A stretch of 64,000 nt of DNA from Echinicola jeungdonensis. GTDB lineage: Bacteria > Bacteroidota > Bacteroidia > Cytophagales > Cyclobacteriaceae. This document shows positions 1 to 9,250 of the stretch, piece after piece. The notes beneath the pieces were generated by a model. The model saw only the letters and a list, made by a program, of their open reading frames with translations. It ran no database searches and had not been told where the DNA came from. Location: the NCBI RefSeq assembly GCF_030409905.1, contig NZ_JAUFQT010000001.1:1572001-1636000 (forward strand). The letters are read 5' to 3'. The translations under genes were made by a program, and so were the position numbers. The first letter of the stretch is position 1. The number at the start of each line of letters is the position of its first letter.

Positions 1-5
1 CTACC

Positions 6-1115
6 ATGCACCTTAAAAACCTCCGCCTTATTCATTTTAAAAATTACGCTCAGGCAGAGTTAACTTTTTCACCGGAAATAAACTGCTTTTTAGGAAACAA
101 TGGAAGCGGGAAAACCAATTTGCTGGATGCCATACACTACCTATGTCTTACCAAAAGCGCTTTTAATCCAGTGGACTTACAAAATATCCAGCACCAAAAA
201 GACTTTTTTACATTAATTGGAAATTTTGAGTTAAAGGGAAAAGAACTTGAAATTAAATGCATACTAGAGGCCAAAAAGAAGAAACAAATCTTCAACAGTG
301 GCAAAGCTTATGAGAAAATGAGCGAACATGTAGGACTATTACCTGTAGTTTTGATTGCTCCTGATGATACCGCACTTATTAAGGGTGGCAGTGAGGAGAG
401 GAGAAAATTCTTTGATAGCTTACTTTCCCAATTAGACCGAAATTACCTTGCTCATTTGGTTCGATACCAGCATTTTTTAAAACAAAGAAATGCCTTGATC
501 AAAAAATTTGCCGAACGGGACCGATATGACACCTCGCTCCTGGAGCCTTATGATCAGGAAATTGTTACTTTGTCAAAAAAAATATTTACTCAAAGGAAAA
601 ACTTTGCAGAACAGTTCAAACCAATTTTACTTCATCATTATGGAGAAATATCAGGGCAAAGAGAAGCCATCGATATCCGCTACGAAAGCCAATGCAACAG
701 GGATGACTTTGAAAAAGAATTTTATCAATCCCTAAAAAAGGACCTGATACTAAAAAGGACAAATATGGGAATCCACAAGGACGATTTTGTTTTTGAAATA
801 GATGATTTTCCTTTAAAAAAATTTGGTTCTCAAGGTCAACAAAAGTCTTTCCTGATTGCCCTAAAACTAGCCCAATTTCAGGTTTTCAAAGAGAAAAAGG
901 AAACCAAACCTCTCCTGTTACTGGATGATATTTTTGATAAACTGGATGATTTCCGAATCAGCAAACTGATGGAATTGGTAGCTCATCACGAATTTGGCCA
1001 ATTGTTTATCACCGACGCCCGACCAGAACGGACCCGAAAAATCCTTCAGGATATTGATGCTGATATTGCTTATTATGAAATTGAAAAAGGGGAAATACAG
1101 AAAAAAAATAATTAA
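6..1115 (+). CDS. recF: DNA replication and repair protein RecF
   Basis: RecF is an SMC-like ATPase that helps RecO/RecR load RecA at single-strand gaps. The 369-residue length fits the family (about 360). A Walker A motif GNNGSGKTN lies at residues 30-37, the ABC signature-like GSQGQQKS near 275, and a Walker B run LLLLDD near 303. The N-terminal MHLKNLRLIHFKNY is the usual RecF/SMC beginning and supports the ATG five bases into the window. What lies upstream is not visible. The gene faces mtgA convergently, with no clear terminator between them. Confidence 0.96.
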   Translation: MHLKNLRLIHFKNYAQAELTFSPEINCFLGNNGSGKTNLLDAIHYLCLTKSAFNPVDLQNIQHQKDFFTLIGNFELKGKELEIKCILEAKKKKQIFNSGKAYEKMSEHVGLLPVVLIAPDDTALIKGGSEERRKFFDSLLSQLDRNYLAHLVRYQHFLKQRNALIKKFAERDRYDTSLLEPYDQEIVTLSKKIFTQRKNFAEQFKPILLHHYGEISGQREAIDIRYESQCNRDDFEKEFYQSLKKDLILKRTNMGIHKDDFVFEIDDFPLKKFGSQGQQKSFLIALKLAQFQVFKEKKETKPLLLLDDIFDKLDDFRISKLMELVAHHEFGQLFITDARPERTRKILQDIDADIAYYEIEKGEIQKKNN

Positions 1116-1172
1116 AAATATAAATAGGTGCTTTTTCCTATTATCTAAAATTTAGTTGCGAACATCTTATCT

Positions 1173-1859
1173 TCACTTTCCAAACCCCACAGGTTCCAAA
1201 TTATTCATATTTCGAAGAATCCAGGCTTGTCTTCGGTAGTTATATCCGGTAGGTTTAGCAGGGGACCATCGCAAGGGATTCGGTAAGATTGCTGCCATCA
1301 TTGCTGCTTCCCCACGGGACAGTTGGGAGGCAGGTTTATGGTAAAATTGCTGAGCTGCAGCCTCCACCCCATAGATACCATCCCCCATTTCAATAACATT
1401 CAGGTAAACTTCCATGATCCTTTCTTTGGACCAAATCACCTCAATCAATAGGGTGAAATAAGCTTCCAAACCTTTCCTTAGGTAATTCCTTGCTGGCCAT
1501 AAGAAAACATTTTTGGCTGTTTGGTTCGAGATAGTGCTACCTCCCCTTATCCTTTTACCGGACTGGTTATTTTCCATGGCTTTTTGAATGGCCTCGGTAT
1601 CAAATCCAAAATGGTCCAAAAATTTTTGATCCTCTGCTGCAACTACAGCTTGTGCCATATGTCTTGATATGTCCTCAATGGAGACCCAATCTTTCTTAAA
1701 CCGGACCTCCCGCTTTTCATCCATGCTCTGCTCCACCATCCGAATAACCATCAATGGCGTAATCCATACCGGAACAAACCTATAAAGGATTGTAAAACCA
1801 ATGGAAAGAATAAAAAACCAAAGGATAATTTTTCCTATAAATCTAAGTAAAATCTTCAT
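1173..1859 (-). CDS. mtgA: Monofunctional peptidoglycan glycosyltransferase (GT51)
   Basis: This inner-membrane enzyme polymerises lipid II into glycan strands. The 228 residues begin with one membrane anchor (about 8-28), followed by a GT51 domain. The catalytic glutamate lies in AAEDQKFLDHFGFD (E76), and the second family motif GGSTISNQTAKN is near 105-117. There is no transpeptidase domain, so this is the single-function MtgA type and not a class A PBP. It is downstream of hflX on the same strand but separated by an intrinsic terminator, so it is probably transcribed on its own. Confidence 0.94.
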   Translation of the reverse strand: MKILLRFIGKIILWFFILSIGFTILYRFVPVWITPLMVIRMVEQSMDEKREVRFKKDWVSIEDISRHMAQAVVAAEDQKFLDHFGFDTEAIQKAMENNQSGKRIRGGSTISNQTAKNVFLWPARNYLRKGLEAYFTLLIEVIWSKERIMEVYLNVIEMGDGIYGVEAAAQQFYHKPASQLSRGEAAMMAAILPNPLRWSPAKPTGYNYRRQAWILRNMNNLEPVGFGK

Positions 1860-2011
1860 TTTAACTCATCCCGTTTTAATTTCCTCTAGCCTTAAGAAAT
1901 TTTATAGCAGTAACAAAAGTGGGACCTTATGGCCTTTAATAATATCCCAAAAATTGGGAAATCAGCCCTGGGTTATATAACTATCTTTTTATTCCTTAAA
2001 ATATTTTTTGC

Positions 2012-2050
2012 CTAAAAAAGATTGGGCAAGGCATTTTGAATACCTTGCCC
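2012..2050 (-). terminator. Intrinsic terminator downstream of hflX
   Basis: A perfect 8-bp inverted repeat (GGGCAAGG / CCTTGCCC, 11-nt loop) is followed on the minus strand by AATCTTTTTT. It is the one clear element in the 320-nt gap between hflX and mtgA. The rest of that gap is AT-rich with no ORF I can support. Confidence 0.8.
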
Positions 2051-2179
2051 CTAAATTTAAATATCAATATTTTAGTTTCCGAATAATCTTTTTCTACACG
2101 TACATTTCCCCCAGAAGTGGGAACATGTATAAGATTAACATGCTTTCTCCCTGAAAGTCATTTTCAAAATGGTTGAGGG

Positions 2180-3451
2180 TTACGCCTCATCCTCATCATC
2201 AAACTGGGAAAGGTCATAGGTTTGAGAAGCCAGGTAATGGGGATAAATTTTGAAATGTTGTTTTTTCACTTCCTCCACCAAAGCCTTTCTGAAATCATCA
2301 ATATTGGTTCCATCCTCTGCAGCCATAAAAACAGGCTCAATCCCAGTTTTTTTTGTATAGACCTTTTTCAATTTGTCAAAATCTAAATAATTAGCCTCTT
2401 CTACCTCCAGCTCACTCATATTCATCAATTCCTCTTCAGAAGGCATTTTTGGTACCAAATCAATTTTGTTAAATACTAACAATATAGGTTTGTCCCCTGC
2501 GCCTAACTCATTCAGGGTTTGATTGACAACAGCAATATGGTCTTCAAAGCTGGGATGTGAAATATCCACAACATGGACCAGCAAGTCCGATTCTTGAATC
2601 TCCATCAAGGTGGATTTAAAGGACTCGATAAGGTGGGTTGGCAATTTTCGAATAAATCCCACTGTATCTGAAAACAAAAAGGGTATATTTTCCAATACCA
2701 CTTTCCTCACCGTGGAGTCCACTGTTGCAAAAAGCTTGTTCTCGGCCAAAACATCGGTTTTTGTAACCAAATTCATCAAGGTACTTTTACCCACATTGGT
2801 ATAACCAACCAAAGCCACACGAACAATGCCTTTCCTGCCTTTTCGTTGTGTTTCACCCTGCCTTTCAATTTTTCTGAGTTTTTCCTTGAGAGCAGTGATC
2901 TGGTTCCGGATGATCCTTTTATCCGTTTCGATCTCTTTCTCACCGGCACCACCCCGGGTGGAAGTCCCACCACGCTGCCTTTCCAAGTGTGTCCACATTC
3001 GAGTCAATCGCGGCAATAAATACTGATACCTGGCAAGTTCCACCTGGGTCTTAGCCTGGGCAGTCTTTGCCCGGTTTAGGAATATATCCAAAATCAACAA
3101 GGAACGGTCATATACCTGCACCTTCAATTCGTTTTCCAAATTCCTCATCTGGGAAGGGCTTAGATCATCATCAAAAATGACCATATCCACCTCAAAATGC
3201 TTTATATAAGCTTGGATTTCCTCCAGTTTTCCAGTCCCTACAAAATTTCTCACATCAGGTTTTTCCAAACGTTGGGTAAACCTATGGACCTCCCTGGCCC
3301 CAAGAGTTTCGGTGAGAAATGCAAGTTCATCCAAGTGCTCCTCCACCTCATGTTCGGATTGGTTTTGCCGGATCAAAGCTACTAAAACAGCTGTCTCCTC
3401 TTGAGGAGCTGTTTCTATCATTTTTTTTAATTTTCTTGTATATTTACTCAT
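2180..3451 (-). CDS. hflX: Ribosome-associated GTPase HflX
   Basis: HflX is a 50S-binding GTPase involved in ribosome rescue and recycling under stress. The 423 residues show the N-terminal HflX domain, the linker with the glycine-rich GGAGEKE segment before a coiled coil, and a TRAFAC GTPase domain with G1 GYTNVGKST (about 216-224), G3 DTVGF and G4 NKID. The C-terminal tail is acidic (DDEDEA). It is divergent from rfbC across a 232-nt AT-rich intergenic region. The hfq neighbour typical of proteobacteria is absent, as expected here. Confidence 0.96.
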   Translation of the reverse strand: MSKYTRKLKKMIETAPQEETAVLVALIRQNQSEHEVEEHLDELAFLTETLGAREVHRFTQRLEKPDVRNFVGTGKLEEIQAYIKHFEVDMVIFDDDLSPSQMRNLENELKVQVYDRSLLILDIFLNRAKTAQAKTQVELARYQYLLPRLTRMWTHLERQRGGTSTRGGAGEKEIETDKRIIRNQITALKEKLRKIERQGETQRKGRKGIVRVALVGYTNVGKSTLMNLVTKTDVLAENKLFATVDSTVRKVVLENIPFLFSDTVGFIRKLPTHLIESFKSTLMEIQESDLLVHVVDISHPSFEDHIAVVNQTLNELGAGDKPILLVFNKIDLVPKMPSEEELMNMSELEVEEANYLDFDKLKKVYTKKTGIEPVFMAAEDGTNIDDFRKALVEEVKKQHFKIYPHYLASQTYDLSQFDDEDEA

Positions 3452-3683
3452 TCAGTTTAGTCCCCCTTATTTTGGGTTAAACGCTTATATTAATTTTATC
3501 TTGGGTTATTTTAATGCTTTTACGCCAAAACCCTATTATTTCTAACCTGTTAGGCTTATTATAACAAGTCAAAACAATTTTCAATTCCAGATTTGGACGA
3601 TAATTATTTTATGCAAAATTAGTCTCCTTAGCCAAAAGAACGGAAATTTACGATTTGCTTTTGGAAATTGACCTAAATAAATC

Positions 3684-4235
3684 ATGGAAATTAGAAATAC
3701 ACCCATTCAAGATGTTTTTGAAATTTACCCCAAAATATTTAATGATGCGAGGGGATATTTTTTGGAAACTTACCGGGAGGACCTTTTGGCGGAAAAGGGC
3801 ATCAATACCCAATGGGTCCAGGACAATCAGTCCTTTTCTGTAGCCGGAACTGTCCGTGGGTTGCATTTTCAGCATGCACCATATGCGCAGGCAAAGCTTG
3901 TTCGTGTAATTAGCGGGAAAGTATGGGATGTATGCGTGGACCTAAGAAAAGATTCTCCTTCATTTGGCCAGGCCTATGGGGTAATTTTAGACGGGGTCAA
4001 GCACAATATGCTTTTTGTGCCCGAGGGGTTTGCCCATGGATTTGCAGTATTGGAAGATGCCGTTTTCACCTACAAATGCTCCAATTTTTATAATAAAGCC
4101 AGTGAAGGGGGGATCATTTGGAATGATATTGACTTGAACTTAGATTGGGATGTAAGTAATCCTATCATCTCAGAAAAGGATGCTGCATTACCTACATTAG
4201 AAGAATTTAAGCAACAAACTGGAGGAGGTCTTTAA
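3684..4235 (+). CDS. rfbC: dTDP-4-dehydrorhamnose 3,5-epimerase
   Basis: This cupin-fold enzyme is the third step of dTDP-L-rhamnose synthesis for surface polysaccharides. The 183 residues include the catalytic histidine in GTVRGLHFQ (H61), the substrate-binding KLVRV strand and the family motif FVPEGFAHGF. The gene is translationally coupled to the next one: TAATG overlap at 4233-4237, with a purine-rich GGAGGAGGT just upstream (4221-4229). rfbA, rfbB and rfbD are not in the window. Confidence 0.95.
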   Translation: MEIRNTPIQDVFEIYPKIFNDARGYFLETYREDLLAEKGINTQWVQDNQSFSVAGTVRGLHFQHAPYAQAKLVRVISGKVWDVCVDLRKDSPSFGQAYGVILDGVKHNMLFVPEGFAHGFAVLEDAVFTYKCSNFYNKASEGGIIWNDIDLNLDWDVSNPIISEKDAALPTLEEFKQQTGGGL

Positions 4236-4978
4236 TGGGATTACTCGATCTGTTTAAATCCAATAAAAAAATAGAATCCTTGGATTTGTCCTGGTTGCAG
4301 GTGGATATGCATTCCCATCTTATCCCCGGCATAGATGATGGGGCCAAAACTCTGGAGGAATCCATTAATTTAGTCCAAAGGTTAAGGGGATATGGACTTA
4401 AGAAGCTGATTACCACCCCCCATATCATGACTGAATTTTATAAAAACACCCCAGAAACCATTACCAGAGGGCTTTTAAAGCTCCAACATGAACTTCAAAA
4501 AAGAGAAATTGATATCGAAATAGAGGCTGCGGCGGAATATTATTTGGACGAGGTTTTTATGGAAAAGGTGGAAAGGGGTGACCAGTTATTGACTTTTGGG
4601 GATCATTATATTTTGTTAGAAACGGGCTTTATCAACAAACCCCAAATGCTTTTGGATACTCTGTTTAAATTGGAAATGAAGGGGTTGAAGCCTATATTAG
4701 CCCATCCAGAAAGGTATCTTTACCTTCACCAGGACAACAATTTACTGGAATCTTTAATAGATAGAGGGGTGGCTTTCCAAATAAACTTGCTTTCTTTGAC
4801 TGGATATTATTCCAAGCCCGTCAAATCCTTGGCAGAAAAATTAGTGGACAGGGATGCCGTCAAATTTATGGGAACGGATTGCCACAACACCCATTATCTG
4901 GATGCCCTGGAAAAACTTCCTGCCAATAAATACTATTCCAAAATCCAATCACTATCATTGTCTAACCCCGAACTATGA
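4235..4978 (+). CDS. CpsB/YwqE-type tyrosine-protein phosphatase (PHP domain)
   Basis: PHP-family, metal-dependent protein-tyrosine phosphatases of this type (CpsB, CapC, YwqE) oppose a bacterial tyrosine kinase that controls capsule or exopolysaccharide export. The 247-residue protein shows the metal-binding VDMHSHLIPGIDDG motif at residues 23-36, later TTPHI and AHPERY histidines, and the terminal GTDCHN. It overlaps rfbC by one base and the following epimerase by four (ATGA), so all three are one transcript. The partner kinase is not in this window. Confidence 0.9.
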   Translation: MGLLDLFKSNKKIESLDLSWLQVDMHSHLIPGIDDGAKTLEESINLVQRLRGYGLKKLITTPHIMTEFYKNTPETITRGLLKLQHELQKREIDIEIEAAAEYYLDEVFMEKVERGDQLLTFGDHYILLETGFINKPQMLLDTLFKLEMKGLKPILAHPERYLYLHQDNNLLESLIDRGVAFQINLLSLTGYYSKPVKSLAEKLVDRDAVKFMGTDCHNTHYLDALEKLPANKYYSKIQSLSLSNPEL

Positions 4979-5936
4979 AAATATTAATTACGGGCATCAC
5001 CGGGCTTCTCGGAAACCACCTGGCCAGGGAATTTGCAAAAGTAGGAGAAATTCATGGGCTAAAAAGGCCCAGTAGCCAACTCCGCTTATTGGGGAAGTTT
5101 GCTGAAGACATCCATTGGCATGAAGGGGATATCAATGATTATCAGTCCCTAATAAAGATATTTGATGGTATGGACCTGATCATCCATGCAGCCGGTTTGG
5201 TATCCTTTGATCCAAAAGAAGAAAAAAAACTCCTTAAGGTCAACTGCCATGGTACTGCCAATGTCGTCAATGCCATGCTGGAAGGGGGGCCAAAAAAACT
5301 TATTTACATTAGTTCTGTCGCCGCTTTGGGGAGAAGTCCTGAACTTCGTGTCATTGATGAAAACCATAAATGGGCGGAATCAGATTGGAATACCCCTTAT
5401 GCTATTTCCAAGTACCTTGGGAGTTGGAAATTTGGCGGGGAGTCCAGGAAGGACTTCAAGCCATTGTAGTGAATCCTTCTATCCTCCTGGGAAAAATAAG
5501 TGACAAAAGGAGCAGCAGTTCCATTTATAATTATGTTCAAGAGAAAAACAAATATTATCCCCTGGGAACCATCAATTACATAGACACCAGAGATGCTGCT
5601 AAAATCACTCTTCAACTCTTCCAAAAAGAAACCTGGAATGAGCGGTTCATTCTCAACAAGGAAAGCATATCTTATAAAAAGTTCCTTGAAAAAATGGCCT
5701 ATAGAATGGGGAAAACCCCTCCTACAAAGCCTTTAAAAAGGCCATTTCTAAAAATAGCCTTATTTGGACTTTGGGTAAAAAGGTTATTTTCCCCATCCAA
5801 AAACCCTCTTAATCGACAAACTGCGGCCATAGCACAGCAAAATTTTGAATTCGACAATAGAAAAATTAATCAGTTACTGGATTTTGATTATACGGAGCTA
5901 GAGGAAACCTTTTGTTGGGCCCTGAACGAAAAGTAA
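4975..5936 (+). pseudogene. NAD-dependent epimerase/dehydratase, one frameshift
   Basis: An extended SDR of the NAD-sugar epimerase type is split between two reading frames. The first frame (from 4975) carries the nucleotide-binding TGITGLLG, HAAGLVSF, SSVAALG and the catalytic Tyr/Lys in YAISK. It then shifts at about 5419-5421, in a GGG run after YL, and stops at 5469. The second frame resumes at once (ELEIWRGVQEG, VVNPSILLG) and runs to 5936. Restoring one base gives a continuous protein of about 320 residues, normal for the family. Both halves look conserved up to the junction, so this is either a recent single-base deletion or a sequence error. It is coupled (ATGA) to the phosphatase gene. 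Confidence 0.85.
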
Positions 5937-6054
5937 TCCCATTTCGTTAAAATTCCGATATGAGGTCATACGGACCCAATTTTAAAATTTGTACCAATAC
6001 CTATTTACACTACCGATAAATTGGTATCTTAAATATAAAATCAATTCAATACAC

Positions 6055-7461
6055 ATGACCGGAGATTTTGACCACAACTGGGATGAAGAAAAAGAATTGG
6101 TAAAGCGATTTGAGAACTCCCTGAAATCCAATTTAGATCTCTTCTTTGATGAGGAAGAACTGGAAGACATCATCCGGTTTTATTTTGATGCGCAGAAATT
6201 TAAAAAAGCGTTGAAGGCCAGTAAAATTGCCGTGGAAAAATTTCCATTTTCCATAGAAATCAAACTATTGCTAGGCCAGTGCCTGATATTCAATGATGAG
6301 CTGGAAGAAGGGCTTGATGTTCTGGAAAACCTCAACAATCTTTCCCCCAATAATGAAGAAGTCATTCTTGCTTTGACAAATGGGCTATTGCTAAATGGCA
6401 ATGTCCGGGAGGCCATCCAAATCCTGGAGGAATTTATGCCGCTTGCAGAAGACAAGGCAGAGGTTTTTTATACCCTTGGAAATTTTTACCGGGCGGAGAA
6501 CAACTTGGAGAAAGCGGCCTTTTATTATAAGGAGGCTGTAAAACAACGGATCAATCATGAAGATGCCCTTTTCCAGTTGGCAATGATCACTGAGGAAGAA
6601 GGTTCTTTTGATGAAATCCTTCAGTTTTATCAGGAATTTATCGACCAGGATCCCTACAGTGCCGGGGCTTGGTATAACTTGGGAGTGGTATACAATAGAT
6701 TGGGAAAATTTGAAGAAGCCATTCATGCTTATGATTATGCCCTGATTATTGATGATTCTTTTGCTTCAGCTTATTTCAATATGGGCAATGCCCTGATGAA
6801 CACCAAGCAATATGACAAAGCCATAGAAGCTTACCAAAATACCATTAGCTGCGAAGGTGCCAATGCTGAAAATTGTTGTTACCTGGCTGCAGCCTATGAA
6901 AAGACAGACCAGATTGACCTGGCGTTCAAATATTTCAAAAAGTCCGCTAAAATAGATACTGAATATGACGATGCCTGGTTTGGGCTGGGTATGTGCATGC
7001 TTAAAAAGGATAAATACTTTGAAGCCATCCATTATTTCAAAAAAGCATTGAAGCTTTCTGCAACAAACGCCAATTACTGGGTGGGACTAGCGGATGCAGA
7101 ATATAACCTTGGAAACCTTCACGCCAGTTCGGAAGCTTATGAAGAGGCCATTAATCTGGAACCAGGACTGATGGAAACCTATATAAACTTATCTATCATC
7201 TACTTTGACCAAAACAGGTTTGAAGAGGCCATAGATGTGATTAAAGAGGGAATTGACGAACTTCCTGAGGAGGCAGAGCTCTATTACAGGCTAGTGGTAT
7301 ATCTATTAAAAACAGGTAAATACAAAGAAGCCTTTTCATATTTAGAAAATGCATTAACTTTGGATTTTGAACGACACGAAATTTTATATGAACTGATGCC
7401 TGAAATCAAGCATCAGAAAGCCATATATAAAATCATCGTTCAATACAAGGACGGGCTATAA
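6055..7461 (+). CDS. Tetratricopeptide repeat protein
   Basis: This 468-residue protein consists almost entirely of TPR repeats. Recognisable units such as AWYNLGVVYNRLGKFEEAIHAY, AYFNMGNALM and YWVGLADAEYNLG begin near residue 55 and continue to the end. I chose the ATG at 6055 (MTGDFDHNWDEE); the in-frame upstream start at 5989 is a TTG in a non-TPR leader. There is no signal peptide, so it is likely cytoplasmic. TPRs mediate protein contacts; no enzymatic domain is seen and the partner cannot be named. It is followed by the ComA-type gene after 33 nt, so the two may be cotranscribed. Confidence 0.85.
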   Translation: MTGDFDHNWDEEKELVKRFENSLKSNLDLFFDEEELEDIIRFYFDAQKFKKALKASKIAVEKFPFSIEIKLLLGQCLIFNDELEEGLDVLENLNNLSPNNEEVILALTNGLLLNGNVREAIQILEEFMPLAEDKAEVFYTLGNFYRAENNLEKAAFYYKEAVKQRINHEDALFQLAMITEEEGSFDEILQFYQEFIDQDPYSAGAWYNLGVVYNRLGKFEEAIHAYDYALIIDDSFASAYFNMGNALMNTKQYDKAIEAYQNTISCEGANAENCCYLAAAYEKTDQIDLAFKYFKKSAKIDTEYDDAWFGLGMCMLKKDKYFEAIHYFKKALKLSATNANYWVGLADAEYNLGNLHASSEAYEEAINLEPGLMETYINLSIIYFDQNRFEEAIDVIKEGIDELPEEAELYYRLVVYLLKTGKYKEAFSYLENALTLDFERHEILYELMPEIKHQKAIYKIIVQYKDGL

Positions 7462-7494
7462 CCCTATCAAACTATTTACCTAAAATTTTAGAGA

Positions 7495-8265
7495 ATGAAT
7501 TACGTGCTGAAGAACGTACCCGAACGGACCGAAAAACCACGATCCAGAGGATACACCATGGCCATGGACAAGGGCCTCAGCCTAAGAGAAGTCCAGGATT
7601 TTATAGATTCTTGTGGAGATTATGTAGATATCGTCAAACTGGGCTGGGCCACTTCATATGTCACTAAAAATTTAAACCAAAAACTGCAACTTTATAGGGA
7701 TGCTGGTATTCCCGTTTATTTGGGAGGCACCCTTTTTGAAGCTTTTATCATCAGAAACCAATTTGATGATTACCGTAGGGTGTTGGAAAAATACGATCTG
7801 GCATATGCTGAGGTATCTGATGGTTCCATTACCTTGGACCACAAGAAAAAATGTGAATATATCAGCATACTATCCCAGGATGTGACCGTTCTATCCGAAG
7901 TGGGGTCCAAAGATGCAGAAAAAATCATCCCTCCCTACAAATGGATTGAACAAATGCAGCAGGAACTGGATGCCGGTGCATGGAAGGTGATAGGTGAATC
8001 CAGGGAGGCTGGAAATGTAGGTTTATTTAGGGACTCAGGCGAGGTAAGGCAAGGTCTGGTAGAAGAAATCCTTACAAAAATCCCTGAAGAAAAGATTTTA
8101 TGGGAAGCTCCTCAAAAAGCACAGCAGGTATGGTTTATCAAACTTTTGGGTGCTAATGTCAATCTGGGTAACATTGCCCCAAATGAGGTGATCCCATTGG
8201 AAACCATAAGATTAGGATTGAGAGGAGATACTTTTGACCATTTTCTTGACCTTTCCAACTGTTAA
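7495..8265 (+). CDS. Phosphosulfolactate synthase (ComA family)
   Basis: The ComA family (PF02679) adds sulfite to phosphoenolpyruvate to make (2R)-phospho-3-sulfolactate. The 256 residues match the archaeal and Bacillus family length. Conserved features include SRGYTMAMDKGL, the VKLGWATSY strand, EVSDGSI, and the acidic barrel-end motif DAGAWKVIGESREAG. Archaea use the reaction for coenzyme M. In Bacteroidota it could supply a C3 sulfonate, for example a cysteate precursor for sulfonolipids; that is inference, and no comB, comC or cysteate gene lies nearby. A hairpin follows the stop codon. Confidence 0.88.
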   Translation: MNYVLKNVPERTEKPRSRGYTMAMDKGLSLREVQDFIDSCGDYVDIVKLGWATSYVTKNLNQKLQLYRDAGIPVYLGGTLFEAFIIRNQFDDYRRVLEKYDLAYAEVSDGSITLDHKKKCEYISILSQDVTVLSEVGSKDAEKIIPPYKWIEQMQQELDAGAWKVIGESREAGNVGLFRDSGEVRQGLVEEILTKIPEEKILWEAPQKAQQVWFIKLLGANVNLGNIAPNEVIPLETIRLGLRGDTFDHFLDLSNC

Positions 8266-8272
8266 AAAATTC

Positions 8273-8304
8273 AAGCGGCTGCCATAAAATGCAGTCGCTT
8301 TCGT
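8273..8304 (+). terminator. Hairpin after the ComA-type gene
   Basis: AAGCGGCTGC (8273-8282) pairs with GCAGTCGCTT (8291-8300) with one internal mismatch, followed by a broken T-run (TCGTTT). It is probably a weak terminator or attenuator before the DUF368 gene. Confidence 0.5.
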
Positions 8305-8314
8305 TTAATCCCTG

Positions 8315-9250
8315 ATGAAACAACCTAAATATTACATCCTTAATTTTCTAAAAGGAATGGGAATGGGTGCGGCCGATATAGTCCCGGGTGTTTCGGGGGG
8401 CACTATTGCCCTGATTACCGGCATTTATGAAACCCTTTTGGATTCCATCAAATCCTTTGATTTAGAAGCCCTGAAACTCCTTGGCAGATTTAAAATTGCG
8501 GAGTTTTGGAAGCATATCAACGGTTCGTTTTTATTGGCCTTATTCGCAGGGATATTTACAAGTATATTTACCCTGAGCAAATTGATCACTTTTTTGATGG
8601 ATAATCATCCTATCCCCCTGTGGTCTTTTTTTTGCGGATTGATCATTATCAGTTCATTACTAATTCTCAGGGATATCAAACAATGGAAAGCAGGAGTAAT
8701 CCTGGCCATTCCCATAGGGGCATTGCTGGCTTTTTGGGTGACCAGTCTGCAGCCTGTGCATTCCCCTGAGGCGCTGTATTACACTTTTGTTGCCGGTGCT
8801 ATTGCCATTTGTGCTATGATATTACCAGGCATTTCCGGAAGTTTCCTGCTTTTAATCCTGGGTAAATATGAAGCCATATTAAATGCCGTAAACCAAAAAG
8901 ACTTTTTAACTTTAGGTTTATTTGCTGCGGGTTGTGCCATTGGGATCATGTCCTTTTCAAGACTGATTTCCTGGTTTCTGAAACACCATCATGCCAAAAC
9001 CATCGCCTTGTTGTCGGGCTTTATGCTTGGATCCATCAATAAAATATGGCCCTGGAAAAAGGTGATCAGCTATCGGTTGACCAGCAGCGGAGACCAGAAA
9101 CCATTTATTACTGAAAATCTTTGGCCCCACCATTATCTGACTGAAACGGGGCATGAATCCATGTTTTATATTGCTCTATTGGCCTTCCTTTTTGGAATCA
9201 TTCTGGTGATTGGCCTGGAGCGAACTGCATATTATTTTAAAACAAAATGA
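8315..9250 (+). CDS. DUF368 polyprenyl-phosphate transporter
   Basis: This 311-residue integral membrane protein has about eight to nine hydrophobic segments. The family hallmark GAADIVPGVSGGT lies near residues 17-29, and a second copy-like motif ILPGISGS lies mid-protein. DUF368 proteins (PopT) have been implicated in returning undecaprenyl phosphate across the inner membrane for envelope synthesis. The last codons overlap aroE by 4 nt (ATGA), indicating translational coupling. Confidence 0.88.
   Translation: MKQPKYYILNFLKGMGMGAADIVPGVSGGTIALITGIYETLLDSIKSFDLEALKLLGRFKIAEFWKHINGSFLLALFAGIFTSIFTLSKLITFLMDNHPIPLWSFFCGLIIISSLLILRDIKQWKAGVILAIPIGALLAFWVTSLQPVHSPEALYYTFVAGAIAICAMILPGISGSFLLLILGKYEAILNAVNQKDFLTLGLFAAGCAIGIMSFSRLISWFLKHHHAKTIALLSGFMLGSINKIWPWKKVISYRLTSSGDQKPFITENLWPHHYLTETGHESMFYIALLAFLFGIILVIGLERTAYYFKTK

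Noticed and set aside
5411..5430. Programmed -1 frameshift to explain the split epimerase
   Set aside because: The CTTGGGA context is not a canonical X-XXY-YYZ slippery site and no pseudoknot is seen; a one-base loss is simpler.
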